Shown piece by piece: positions 29,404 through 40,450 of a DNA stretch of 64,000 nucleotides; the stretch's first letter is position 1; each line of letters starts with the position of its first letter. The DNA comes from Coriobacteriia bacterium (GTDB lineage: Bacteria > Actinomycetota > Coriobacteriia > Coriobacteriales > Eggerthellaceae), in the NCBI GenBank assembly GCA_030537355.1, contig JAUNNF010000001.1, positions 141,026 to 205,025 of the forward strand. Direction: 5' to 3'. The notes below the pieces were generated by a model. That model was not told where the DNA came from. It saw only the letters and a list, made by a program, of their open reading frames with translations, and ran no database searches. Made by a program: the position numbers and the translations under genes.

Positions 29404-30956
29404 TACTCATCACCGCCTTCCCATTCTTTCATGTCCTTTAGGGCAAGCCTTGCCATCATCTGTCCAGTTAGGTATGTAGCACTGTAGCCAAGAGATCGAG
29501 GGCCAGCAGCACCAATAGGACGCAAACCCTTAATTGGATAATCTGCACCTAAAGTTTGTAATCTGTTCATCATGCCATCCCAATTGCTGGCTTCATGACC
29601 ATACACAGAACCTTCTGGAGTGTTTAAGTATCTTGCAAATGTCCATGCTGATGCAACAGACATTTCTTCGATATGACCATGAAGGTCAATATTTGCTTTT
29701 TCTTTGAGCATCTTTAGGAACTTCTCAGCCCACCACTGCTTTTGCTTGAAATAATCTTCCTGAGACAAGTCATTCCAGTCATTTGGAGAAGCAAAAGTTG
29801 TAAATGAACAAATGCAAGTTCCATCTGGTGATGCTTTTGGATTAGCAATGTTGTAGCATAAGAAAATGGCGAATTGATTAGCGTCTCCACCTTCCAATAA
29901 GCCTTTGTATGCCTCAACAGAATCTGCAGTACCTTGCATAAAGATTGAATAATCGGAAATACCAAGCTCCTCAGCTGGTACATCCATGCAGAAGTATGCA
30001 GTAATCATACGTCCGCCATATTTACCAGCTCTAGCATTTGCCAGTTTGACCTGACGCTCAGGAACCAACTCTTTTGGAACCATCTTTCCATATACTATAT
30101 CAGGATTAATATTAGGAAGCGCAAAATCACACTCAACATCACCAAGTGTTGTTTTAACACCACAAAGTTTATCTCCATTAAAGAGGAATTTCTCAGCTCT
30201 GCAGTTATACCAAACATCTCCACCTAGCTCACGAATCCTCTTGATAAAAGCCTGTGATAATTCATGTGAAGTATATGTTGGAATATAAGCACCACGAGAT
30301 ACATATTTATGAACCATAGCGCAATAGTGTACAAAGCCCAATCTCTCTAAGTTAACACCAAGATAGCACCAATATGTTTGCAAGATATTTTGACAACGCT
30401 CAGGAATTCCCATTGCGTCAAATACTTTCTTTGTAGAATAAGCACCTGTGCGTAATGTATTTGGGAAATGCTCCTTCATATAATTGCTATCTGGGTTACC
30501 ATTTGAACTTGAGATGTAATAAATTGTGTCAAGAACTTCTTGGAAAAGTTCAAAGAGTTCTTTCATCTTAGGTTTTGAACCTGGAACATACTCTTCCATT
30601 TTATTGATGAAATTATCAATACCAGCAGGCATTGTAACATCCATAGGCTCGCCTGTATCAGTCCATTTGGAAACCAATCTAAAGCAGTCAGGACATTCAT
30701 TCCATCTGATCTTCAAACCAAATTCTTTAAATAATTCTCTAACCTCACCTGGTTCCTTTTCTGATCCTACATCGCAAAGTTCATGCAAGCTTGGCTCAAT
30801 TTCAAATCTGCCTCGCCTAAAACTTGATGCAGAACCACCTGGCAAATTATGTTGCTCAATCAGCAATGTTTTTTTACCAGCAAGTGAGAGCTGTAATGCA
30901 GCAGCAAGACCTGAATTGCCTGCACCGCAAACAACTGCATCATATTTTTTTGCCAT
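29403..30956 (-). CDS. CrtI/phytoene-desaturase-like FAD oxidoreductase
   Basis: The 517 residues have the N-terminal FAD-binding dinucleotide fold GAGNSGLAAA (from G11) with the adenine-ribose Glu in LLIEQHN, the CrtI-type LPGGSASSF loop, and a C-terminal GLRPIGAAGPRSLGYSATY that closes the FAD site. The family includes carotenoid desaturases and isomerases and retinol saturase; there are no other carotenoid genes here, so a lipid or isoprenoid substrate is only a guess. GAGGAGG precedes the ATG. It begins 23 nt after the fdx terminator, so expression probably needs read-through. Coupled to the downstream reductase. Confidence 0.83.
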   Translation of the reverse strand: MAKKYDAVVCGAGNSGLAAALQLSLAGKKTLLIEQHNLPGGSASSFRRGRFEIEPSLHELCDVGSEKEPGEVRELFKEFGLKIRWNECPDCFRLVSKWTDTGEPMDVTMPAGIDNFINKMEEYVPGSKPKMKELFELFQEVLDTIYYISSSNGNPDSNYMKEHFPNTLRTGAYSTKKVFDAMGIPERCQNILQTYWCYLGVNLERLGFVHYCAMVHKYVSRGAYIPTYTSHELSQAFIKRIRELGGDVWYNCRAEKFLFNGDKLCGVKTTLGDVECDFALPNINPDIVYGKMVPKELVPERQVKLANARAGKYGGRMITAYFCMDVPAEELGISDYSIFMQGTADSVEAYKGLLEGGDANQFAIFLCYNIANPKASPDGTCICSFTTFASPNDWNDLSQEDYFKQKQWWAEKFLKMLKEKANIDLHGHIEEMSVASAWTFARYLNTPEGSVYGHEASNWDGMMNRLQTLGADYPIKGLRPIGAAGPRSLGYSATYLTGQMMARLALKDMKEWEGGDE

Positions 30957-30982
30957 TGTTCCTCCTCGATTGATTAAACAAA

Positions 30983-31008
30983 AAACCCCGCATTGAGACG
31001 CGGGGTTT
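30983..31008 (-). terminator. Rho-independent terminator after the ferredoxin gene
   Basis: G-C-rich 9-bp stem AAACCCCGC / GCGGGGTTT with an 8-nt loop, followed by a T6 run on the minus strand. It lies between fdx and the CrtI-like gene and may act as an attenuator. Confidence 0.85.
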
Positions 31009-31016
31009 ATCTTAAC

Positions 31017-31190
31017 TTAAAGTGTGATTGCACTTACTGGGCACTCCTCTACACAAGCGCCGCATTCTACACACTCGTCTGGGTTAGCTACTGTGGCTAC
31101 ATCGCCAAGCTCTAACACACCTGATGGACATGCATCTACACATGCTCCGCATGCTGTGCACTCATCAGCATTAACTACTGGTGCTGCCAT
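31017..31190 (-). CDS. 2[4Fe-4S] ferredoxin
   Basis: The 57 residues start at the ATG at 31190, which has AAGGAGAG upstream; the frame is open further but the protein aligns from [11 protein letters not shown]. Two CxxCxxCxxxCP cluster motifs lie at [12 protein letters not shown] and [13 protein letters not shown] small soluble electron carrier, likely partner for IorAB and for the reductase pair downstream. A strong terminator follows, so it is made mostly as its own short transcript. Confidence 0.93.
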   Translation of the reverse strand: MAAPVVNADECTACGACVDACPSGVLELGDVATVANPDECVECGACVEECPVSAITL

Positions 31191-31265
31191 TTTTCTCTCC
31201 TTTTCTCGATTACTAATAGTATGAAGATATTTTAACAAATTTTAATGTATATTTTATATAAATTT

Positions 31266-31363
31266 AGGGGCGGAGTTATTGGCGCCATTTGGATCCTTAG
31301 GGACAACCTCAAAAATTCAAGGGTGTCCCTATAGTGCCATTTGGCTCCTTTAACTACGCCCCT
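31266..31363. repeat. Nested hairpin element after whiA
   Basis: Outer arms AGGGGCGGAGTT (31266-31277) and AACTACGCCCCT (31352-31363) pair with one mismatch. Inner arms TAGGGACA (31298-31305) and TGTCCCTA (31324-31331) pair perfectly. Between them GCCATTTGG is repeated directly (31284-31292, 31336-31344). The right outer arm overlaps the whiA stop codon. It may serve as a terminator, or be one copy of a dispersed intergenic repeat. Confidence 0.7.
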
Positions 31364-32294
31364 ATTTAATATTTTTGGCTAATTGCTCAAGCCTTCTAAC
31401 TCTACCACTCATAGCAGACTTTGAGAGTGGAGGGTCTGCCAATGCTCCTAATTCAGATAGCGAGGCTTCCCTATTTTTAATTCGAAGGAGAATAAATTCT
31501 TGTAATTTTGGGGATAAATTTTGTAAGCCATAATGGGTAGCAACTTTTTTAATCATTAGAAGTTGATCGAATGCCGCATCAATAGTTCTTCTCGAATTTG
31601 CAATATCTGCATTAACTCGTCTGTTTTCCTCGTTTGCAATACTTTTATAAACTCGCACCTGTTCCATATCAAGAGCTGCTTGATGCGCACCAGAAAAAGC
31701 AAGAAAATCTGCAATCCCTTGGCCGCTTTTAATATATAAGATATGTTTGTTTCTTCTCTGACAAACACCAGCTCGAATATCTTTTTTCTTCAAAATGAAT
31801 TGCATATCACGAGCTTGCTCTCGGCTCTCAACAGAAATCTCAAAATGAAAATCCCCTTGAGGCTCAGAGACATAACCAGAACCTAAAAAAGCGCCTCGCA
31901 AATATGCGGCACTACAACATTCTTTTTCCTTAAAATCTTTCTTGATGCCTTTGCATATATTTCCGATACTTCCCTCAATAATTCCCATATCTTCCATTGC
32001 AAAAACCAATTTTGGACCTTGAAGCAAATCGAGAAGATAATTAGGAGTGTTGTGAAGCACGCTTCTACGAAAAGCAAGCTCAGTATCAAGATCGTAGACT
32101 CCTCTAAAATTTGCGAGGGCAAAGCGCGCGATACTCGCATTATCAGTTACAAACTCAACGCTGTACTTTCCGCCTCCGTGAATTTTGAGTGTGCCTTGAC
32201 TTTTAACAAGAGCTGAAAGCATAGCTTTTGAACATGACTCACACTCTGGTTCAACATGAGACAATTCTTCTTTAATGACAGTTGTAAAAGACAT
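31362..32294 (-). CDS. whiA: Sporulation/cell-division regulator WhiA
   Basis: DNA-binding protein of 310 residues, normal for the family. The N-terminal part resembles a LAGLIDADG endonuclease fold without catalytic residues (CSAAYLRGAFLGSGYV), and the C-terminal part is a helix-turn-helix (LSELGALADPPLSKSAMSGRVRRLE). WhiA is conserved in Gram-positive bacteria and in Actinobacteria controls division genes. It starts 3 bp after the rapZ stop without a clear ribosome-binding site, suggesting coupled translation. yvcK, often between rapZ and whiA, is absent here. Confidence 0.95.
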   Translation of the reverse strand: MSFTTVIKEELSHVEPECESCSKAMLSALVKSQGTLKIHGGGKYSVEFVTDNASIARFALANFRGVYDLDTELAFRRSVLHNTPNYLLDLLQGPKLVFAMEDMGIIEGSIGNICKGIKKDFKEKECCSAAYLRGAFLGSGYVSEPQGDFHFEISVESREQARDMQFILKKKDIRAGVCQRRNKHILYIKSGQGIADFLAFSGAHQAALDMEQVRVYKSIANEENRRVNADIANSRRTIDAAFDQLLMIKKVATHYGLQNLSPKLQEFILLRIKNREASLSELGALADPPLSKSAMSGRVRRLEQLAKNIK

Positions 32295-32297
32295 GAG

Positions 32298-33356
32298 CTA
32301 ACGATTGATTGGAGGCCATGCACCTGAAGTGCCTGGATTAGTTTTTGGAATATTACCTGATTTACCAGAAGCTTGTGCAACAGCCATCTCAAGATCCCTA
32401 TGTGCAATACTTACCCTGTATGCACGAGCTTTTAGATAGTCTCCAGTAATCTCAGCAATTGTCACGCTTCTATGTTGACCACCTGTACATCCAATAGCAA
32501 TAGCCAATTGCTGTTTGCCTTCTTTAACGTACCCTGGTATTAAAATATCAAGAAGCGCAAACCACTTTTCTAGAAAATTTTGAGTTTCTTCTCTTGCCAT
32601 TACAAAATCATGAACTGGAGCATCCAAACCTGATAGCGGACGCATATCTGGATCCCAATATGGGTTTGGAAGAAAACGAACATCTATGACAAGATCTGCG
32701 TCATAAGCAGCACCATTTTTAAAACCAAAGGAATAAACTGTTATAGACAATCCTTCCATTTGTTTATCAGCTTTAAATAAAGTTCTCAAATTAGTGCGAA
32801 GCACCTGTGGCATTGTATTGGTTGTATCTATCACATAATGTGCCATCTCGCGAATGCTATAGAGAAGTGCACGCTCTTTCTGAATACCTTGAGCAATAGT
32901 CTCGCCACTATTACACATAGGATGACGTCTACGAGAAGATTTATAACGAGCAATAAGTTTATCATCTGAAGCATCAAGAAAAACGATACGATAATCAACA
33001 TCCATTTCCTCGACTTTTAGGATTTCATCACGAAGAGAACCAAAGTAATCACCGTTGCGTGCGTCGCAAACTACAGCAAGTTTAATGTGCTCTTTGCTTT
33101 TCTTTTCAACAGCAACTGTGTTTGCGAGCATAACAGCTGGTAGGTTATCAATACAGAAATAACCAAGATCCTCAAAAACATGCATGGCCTCAGTACGTCC
33201 ACCGCCACTAATGCCAGTAATAACTATAAGTTCTGGCATATTCTCGGCACGTAACGCATCAACTTGAGCAGCTTTTGAATAAGCAGCTTCTTCTTCCTCA
33301 GCTGCTCGAGCATCTGGGGCTGCGGCTATTGCCTCATCTGTACTCATTTTTTTCAT
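32298..33356 (-). CDS. rapZ: RNase adapter/nucleotide-binding protein RapZ
   Basis: The 352 residues include an N-terminal acidic, Ala/Glu-rich extension of about 40 residues not usual for the family, then a P-loop GISGGGRTEAM in which Arg replaces the Walker Lys, as often in actinobacterial homologues. The C-terminal domain has DVRFLPNPYWDPDMRPLSG and IGCTGGQHRSV. It binds nucleotides; the adapter role for small RNAs is known in Escherichia coli, but the role in Actinobacteria is less clear. ATG 33356 lies 6 nt after a TATAAT and has no Shine-Dalgarno. A later ATG at 33347 (MSTDEA) is the alternative. Confidence 0.94.
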   Translation of the reverse strand: MKKMSTDEAIAAAPDARAAEEEEAAYSKAAQVDALRAENMPELIVITGISGGGRTEAMHVFEDLGYFCIDNLPAVMLANTVAVEKKSKEHIKLAVVCDARNGDYFGSLRDEILKVEEMDVDYRIVFLDASDDKLIARYKSSRRRHPMCNSGETIAQGIQKERALLYSIREMAHYVIDTTNTMPQVLRTNLRTLFKADKQMEGLSITVYSFGFKNGAAYDADLVIDVRFLPNPYWDPDMRPLSGLDAPVHDFVMAREETQNFLEKWFALLDILIPGYVKEGKQQLAIAIGCTGGQHRSVTIAEITGDYLKARAYRVSIAHRDLEMAVAQASGKSGNIPKTNPGTSGAWPPINR

Positions 33357-33362
33357 ACATTA

Positions 33363-33368
33363 ATTATA
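33363..33368 (-). promoter_or_regulatory. -10 box of a probable leaderless rapZ-whiA promoter
   Basis: TATAAT on the minus strand, 6 nt before the ATG at 33356. The preceding ATATTG at 16 bp could be the -35 box. Confidence 0.55.
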
Positions 33369-33399
33369 ACTGATTATTTTGTTTCAATATATGCTTATT

Positions 33400-36300
33400 T
33401 TAATTAGAAAATTTCTTTTCCATTACAATATAAAACAAATCATCCATAAAATGTGAATCACTGTGCCATGCCCTGACCCACTCGCCTGAAGTCTTATTAA
33501 CATGGAATATATCTACAAAGCCATCATCACCTTTTTGCGTAGACCATAAATCTATATGATCACTATTAAAATATGTATTGATGATCTCATTTACAGAAAT
33601 TCCTTCAATTTTTGGAGGAGTTTTATCTGCTGGCTTATCCATTGTTAAAGTTGTACACTCTTCTTCATTAAATTTCTTGCCTCTGTAATCATTCGCTTGT
33701 AGGTCTTCTCCAAACGCATCCATCCATGATTCATTAACAAGCCTTATGGCATTAAAACTAACATCGTTATCCATAACATAATATAATACATTTTTCAGAT
33801 CTTTTATATGGTAAACACTGCCATCTTCAGGAATAATTATATTTCCGTCATAATCATAAAATTTAATTTTGCTGAAAGGTAGTTCTTTAAAAACAGGTTT
33901 ATAATTGTAAATTTTTCCATCATAAGTATAATTTAAAGATGAAAGTTCTTTTGTGGTTATAGTAATATTTTGCGATGACCCATCAACAGTTGAAGCAATA
34001 TGATAATAAGCATTTTCATCAGGCAGTACTTCTGTGCCATTATATGTTACATGAGAAACCCCATAACCAGGCTTTGTTTCAATTTTAAATTTATAATCAG
34101 AATTTGTTAACAAACCGAATTCATCATGAACTATATGCCCTTGAGAATCAGTTACGTTTAATACGCCATCGTCTTTATTTAAATAAACTTTATTGACTGG
34201 AAAATCACGAACAATAACAACATCGCACATTTCGTCTTCGTCATCATGAACATTGCCTTGTATATGATTTTCTATGCAATTCCAAGCATAAGCATAATAA
34301 TGGAAATACCAATCTGCATATTTACAGTAATTAGACCAAAATAATCCTTTATCTGTTCCAAATCCTACATTTTTATAGGCATTATAAACAGACGTTAAGC
34401 CTATACCATTTATAAGAGGTTCAGATTCTACATTATTTGATTTGTAAAAAATTAAAACAGAATCGCCACTGATTAAGTTATTATTAAATCCGTACTTACA
34501 ATTGTCTCGAATGAGCTCGTCTTCTTTCTCAAATTTATATACATCATCCCATTTTACAGAATTTACGCTTCTGACAGCTTGAAATACTGGATATGCATTA
34601 TCCACAGCAGTAAATTGTGTTGCTTGCTGCAAATCAGAAAGAACATATTTATTGTTTAGACCAGTAGGTTCCAATTTGTTTCCATTTGAATCAAAGAAAA
34701 TAATTTCATCAGTTGATAAATTATTTGCTACAGGATGATATAGATATTTATTATCAACAATCAATGAAATTGTTTTATAAGAAACAACTTCTATATTCGA
34801 ATTATTATAAACTTTTTTAACAGTATAAAAGCCATCAGAGTCAGGGCTTGTTTCTTGGCCATTAATTGTTACGAAATTTTTGATATGCTCAGGCTTGAAT
34901 ACAACTTTAAAACGAAAATCTTTACCAGATAGAGCTTCAATGTTTTCGTTTATAGGATTATTGTTCTCGTCAACAATACTGCTAACACCATCATCTTTAC
35001 TGAAATTAAAAGTATAGGAATTTTTAAATTCTCTTAAAGCTACAACTGATTTAATATCCGTTCTAGGATTTACGATCCATTGACCACTTGGATTGGTCTC
35101 ATTAAATTCAAAAGCTGCAGCGACGTTTTCGTTATATGATTCATTACCCCAAAAACTATTTTCATTAATAGAATATATATTTTTAAGTTCTAGTAATTCA
35201 TGATTTTGTATAATAGGCATCGTTCCTACAGCCATATCAAGAGAAACACATCTTGTGGCTCCATCTATGTCTCCAGCTAAATATTCATTAGCTACACCAA
35301 TAGTTGAACCAAATGCCTCATCCCAAGTATGAGAAATCATACCTACTGCTTTAAAATCATATTTACCATTAGCGCTAAACCTTACAGCATCTTTTAAGTC
35401 TGCCATTCGATATGACAAACCATTAACTGGCTTAATATACTCACCTGATTCATTATAAAATTTTACTTCAGATACGCTTAAACCGTTATCGTCATCTATA
35501 ATCGGCCTATAAATTACGTCGTTAACCTTTAACGATACAGTTTTTAATGACGTAGTTTCAACATTTAAAGAATTTTGTATAGCTGAAGTGTTGGCAACAA
35601 TACGATAATAACCATCGGCATCTGGCTTTACTTCTTGGCCTGAAAATGTGATGGTGTTTTTAACATAATCATCATTAAAAATAGGCTTAAATCTGATTTC
35701 TTGTCCAGGTAATACTTTTACAATATCAGATAGCGTCTCACCATTATCATCTACAAAACTATTAACGCCCTCATCCTTATTAAGTTTTATATCTAAAGAT
35801 TTTTTAGAAGAAAAGGTCGTTGATATTAAAAAGGAAGCTACAGAGCTTTTATCTTGTTCGAATAGCCATTCGTATTTCATATCATACATAGCAGCTTTAT
35901 GAATATCTACTGAACAAGGAGACCAAAATGCATTGTCAGAAAAATAAGCATTAACAACTTCATTAATTGACCTACCACTTATATATGGTGTTTGTCCTAC
36001 TTCAAAATTTAGTGAAGCACAAGATTGATTGCTGTCTAATTCAGGAAGATATTTTGGTGCATTAACTTTGCTATCTATATCACCAAATGCATCAATCCAT
36101 GTTTTTCTATCTACACTAACTGCGTCAAAAGAATAATCGTCAGCAACAAATTGTGTAGCGTTAGCTAAATCACTTATTTTATAGCTATAACCATTATTCC
36201 CAGTAGGATGAATGAAACAATTATTATTATCGTAAAACTTAATCTGAGGAAATGATAGATATTCGAACACTGGATGGAATATTTTATCTCCAACCATTAA

Positions 36301-39300
36301 CGACTTTGATTCTGCAGATTTAACAACAATGTTTGTATCTTCATTTATACGAGGAACAACATAAACACCTTCAAAATTTGGATATATATTTGTTCCGTTG
36401 CAATATACTTCATTAACTAAGTAGTTATCTTTTGTATTGACTTTAAACTTAAGATTTGTTCCCGCCGAAAACTTATCTAAAAATGGAGAATCATCAATAT
36501 TCGTACCGTTGAGATCAGTTATTTTTTCAATATTTTCATCATAAGAAAAATTAATATTACAATTTTTACCACTAAAAGTACGATCGAATAACGTTGAAGC
36601 AGTATTGTTCTTAGATTCTTTTCTGAAAATACCATGTCCACCAAATACCCAAGCAGAATCATCAACACTATCAGAAGTCCAGCAATTACAATAATTTGAG
36701 AAGTATACAATACTTATTAAAGTTAAAGATACGTCTCTATCGTTAATGTCTTTAATATTTATATCTTTAGAATCTTCCGAATAATGGAAACCTAATGAAG
36801 TACAATTTTCGCCAAAATTCATTTGACCATTATATTTTGTTGCAATATCTTGTTCAACATTGCCATAAGTTTCAGACCACTTATCTCCAGTTTTAAGACG
36901 TACTGCCTTAAATTGGTATGTATCTTTTGCGATATATTGTGTAGCATTTTTAAGATCTTCCATATTATATGAATCACCATAACCCTTAGGAGGTAAATAA
37001 TGTCCGCTTTCATCATAAAATTTAATATCACTTGTTTTAGCTTGCCCATAAGCAAAAATTGGATGGTATAAGTCGTCATTAATACGAAGCGGCTGAGTCT
37101 TTTTGTATGTCACTGTAATGTTAACATCGAGTACTGGACTATTTAATCTATAAATATTGTCGTATGGAACAATCTCAGTCTCGTTTGCATACACCTTATC
37201 TATTGCATATCCATCCTTAAGTTTTACGCTAAATTTAAAATCATTAGATCTTGGATTTTGAACTGTCTGATTAAGTGTATTACCTGATGGATCAATAAAA
37301 CTATCAGTTGCTTCTGACTTTACAAAATTTATATTTTGTGGGCGACTATTAAATTGTCGAGATACGACCATAGCACATCCACCATCTACATCAAGGCCAA
37401 TTCTGTTATCTGTTTCAGTTGTATAACTATTAAAATAATAAGCATAGTGGAATGCAACCCATATGGTACCACGAATATGGTTAGTCCAAAAATGGAAAGT
37501 ATTAAGTAGGCCAAATCCAACTTTATTATATGCTTCATATATACGATTAAGTGGGACAGAATTTATTGTAGGCATTTGAGGCATGTCATAGTGTTTGAAA
37601 AAACAAACATTATCGCCAGCATGTAGCTTAGCTTTAAAATCATCTTGCAGGTCAAAAATGTCACCATTATCAGCATCCTTATGATCAAATATATTTTCCC
37701 ATTCGGATTCTATTATAGACCTAACAGCTGTAAGTGAAAAATTTGGAATGTCACTATCATATTGAGTGGCACTAGCTATATCTGACATAACATAATATCT
37801 ATATCCTTTTGCATCAGGAACTTCATCACCGTTTGCTTTTAATAAATTACCCTTCGCATCGTAAAATCTTATATCTTTAGAAGATAATTTATCAAATACT
37901 GGATGATATAAATCGCCATCTGCATAAAGAGATTGTAGTACCTTAGTTGTTTTTGACTGAGTTTTAACTGTAATCTCAGAGTTTATGTTCACAAGTCTAA
38001 AATATCCATCTGATTCAGGTTTTAGTGTATGATTATTGATAATTACTTCATTAGTAAATCCAGCTAGATTTACAACTTTAAAACGAAAATCAGATCCATA
38101 AGGCACATTCAAAGAATCATTAATTACATGACCTTTATCATCAATGAATTTTTCAGCACCAATATCTTTAGAAAAATGAATCTTAGGAGTATTGGTAATC
38201 TTTTTTGAAATGACAATTGTTCCTTGTTGAGTTCTCTGTATATTTTGCCACCATTCTCCTTTGGTTGCTGTTTCTGGATATTTATAGCAATACGTAAGAT
38301 CTTGTGAAATAGTTTCATTTCCTAAATATAAATCATTTTCAAAATTATATGATGTTTTTATTTCGTCAAAAGAAATATCGTCAATTTTTACTTTATTTTT
38401 TCTGTTAAATGCAAGATTTTCACAAGAGTCATTACAATCTAGATCATCATAAACATAACTAGTAGCTATTTCTTGTGTATCCTCACCAAATGCTTCATCC
38501 CATGAGTGATCAAGAAGTCCTATAACTTTAAATGCCGAAGGATTATATGTAATAAACTCTCTTGCATCTTTTAAATCACTCATAATGTAGCTAGTACCAT
38601 TATCTTGAGATGGTTGAATAAAATGGCCATTTGTATCATAAAACTTTACATCATAAACAGATATATTTTTAAATACAGGTTTATAAATCAAGTCAGGATG
38701 TTTTGACGTCTTGGAAGATTTTAAAGAAATCGATTTAGTAGAGCTTATGTTAATAATCCGTGGTCCAATAATATTCTCAATAGTATAAGAATTGTTTTCT
38801 TTATCGTAATTAAGAATGGAAGCGCCATCTTTAACAGAATTTTCTACATAACCATCCTTATATTGTACATGGAATGTAAAATTAGAACCCTTTTCATCGA
38901 CAGTATATGGAATTCCGCATTTAACGTTGTTGCCTTGATCGTCAGTAATTTTTTCAATTCCTTCATCTTTATGAAACTCTACTTTACATGCTGGATCAGC
39001 CTTGCCAAATTCCCTAGTAACAGCCAAACAACATCCATTAGGGACTTCATCACCTATATGAATATCTTTGAAATGACATACCTCCCTGGAAGAATCATAA
39101 CTGTCATAATAATAAGTATGATGATATAGGTCACCTTGAAAATTAATGTCATTGGTCCAAAAATGGAAAAAACTATTATTACCTTGCTTTATACCAAAAC
39201 CAGTGTTTTTATATGCTTCGTATATACGGCCTAGAGATATCGAGCCTATTGAAGGAGATTCTTTGCTTGTGAAAAAATGAACAGTATCATTACTATCGAT

Positions 39301-40450
39301 ATTTTCTTGCCTAAATTTATCTTGTAGCTTTGTAACATTTCCATTACCTATACCGTCACGATCAAAAGTATCTTCCCATTCTAAAGGAGTGGTCACAGAC
39401 CTTACAGCAGTAATTTTTACGTCAGCTTTACTTAATATTTTATACTTTGTAGCATATGCAGTGTCACTCATGACATAATCATTGTAATCAAAGCCAAGAT
39501 AACGTTTTGAAGCATTTAAGCATTGTCCATCATTATCAAAAAATCTTATATAAGGAAAACCTTCAGTATCAAAAACCGGATGATATAAACCTCTATTAGT
39601 CATAAAAGAATTAACATAAGTAGTTTTTATCTTAACAACATGTCCTGTTGAATCTGCATGATTAACATTCTTTAATGTATACTTTAAAGTATCGTTGTTA
39701 ACTATTAAATCACTTAAATCATTCTCGTTACCATTAATAGAAACTTCAGCTTGCTGAACTGATTCAGTGCCTCTATCATCAAGACATTTAATTTTGAATT
39801 CAAAATTTTGAGAATCTTTTAAAATCATTGCTCCGTTTGTAATATCTTTGCCGTTAGCATCAACAATTTGTTTTACTCCATCATCAGCCTCAAATTTGAC
39901 ACTATATACATCAGAAAATTCATGCTGAATCACAGCATTATGACTCTCTCCGTTTGAATCGGTGTCTCTAAAGCCAGAATCCTTTGTATCTGATAAATGA
40001 AAAACATAAGAATTGTCATTATCTAGGACATCTGGATACCAAAAAATTCGTTCGTCCAGATTATAAGCCCTAACGAAATCTCCCAAATAAACATCATTTA
40101 TAATAGGCATGCTGTTTTCATTGTCAAAAGAAAGAGTTGAACAGTAATCTCCTGTAGCCAATCTACCTTTGTATGATGTTGCTTTACCATCCTTAACACC
40201 ATCAAAAAAGTTTTTCCATGTATCATTGTCAAATCTTATTCCTTGAAACTTATAACCAGTACCTGTGTAATAACAAACATTTTTTAAATCTGACATAACA
40301 TAATCATGTCCGTAGTTAACACTTGGCCAAATCAATTTACCTTCATTGTCATAAAACTGAACTTGATCAAAAGACAGAGTCTTAAAAACAGGGCGATAAC
40401 TAAAATTCTTATGATTTTCCCTTATTTTTAGCATATTTGCTTCTTGAGAA
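33400..40450 (-). repeat. Nine tandem modules in giant protein 1
   Basis: Part A FYD-G motifs fall near 40355, 39545, 38655, 37870, 37025, 36245, 35465, 34705 and 33875, a spacing of about 780-890 bp. Copies are diverged in DNA but clear in protein, which indicates old duplication under selection. Confidence 0.85.

Noticed and set aside
33400-33430. Cell-wall sorting signal at the C-termini of the giant proteins
   Set aside because: No LPXTG, hydrophobic helix or basic tail is present at either C-terminus.
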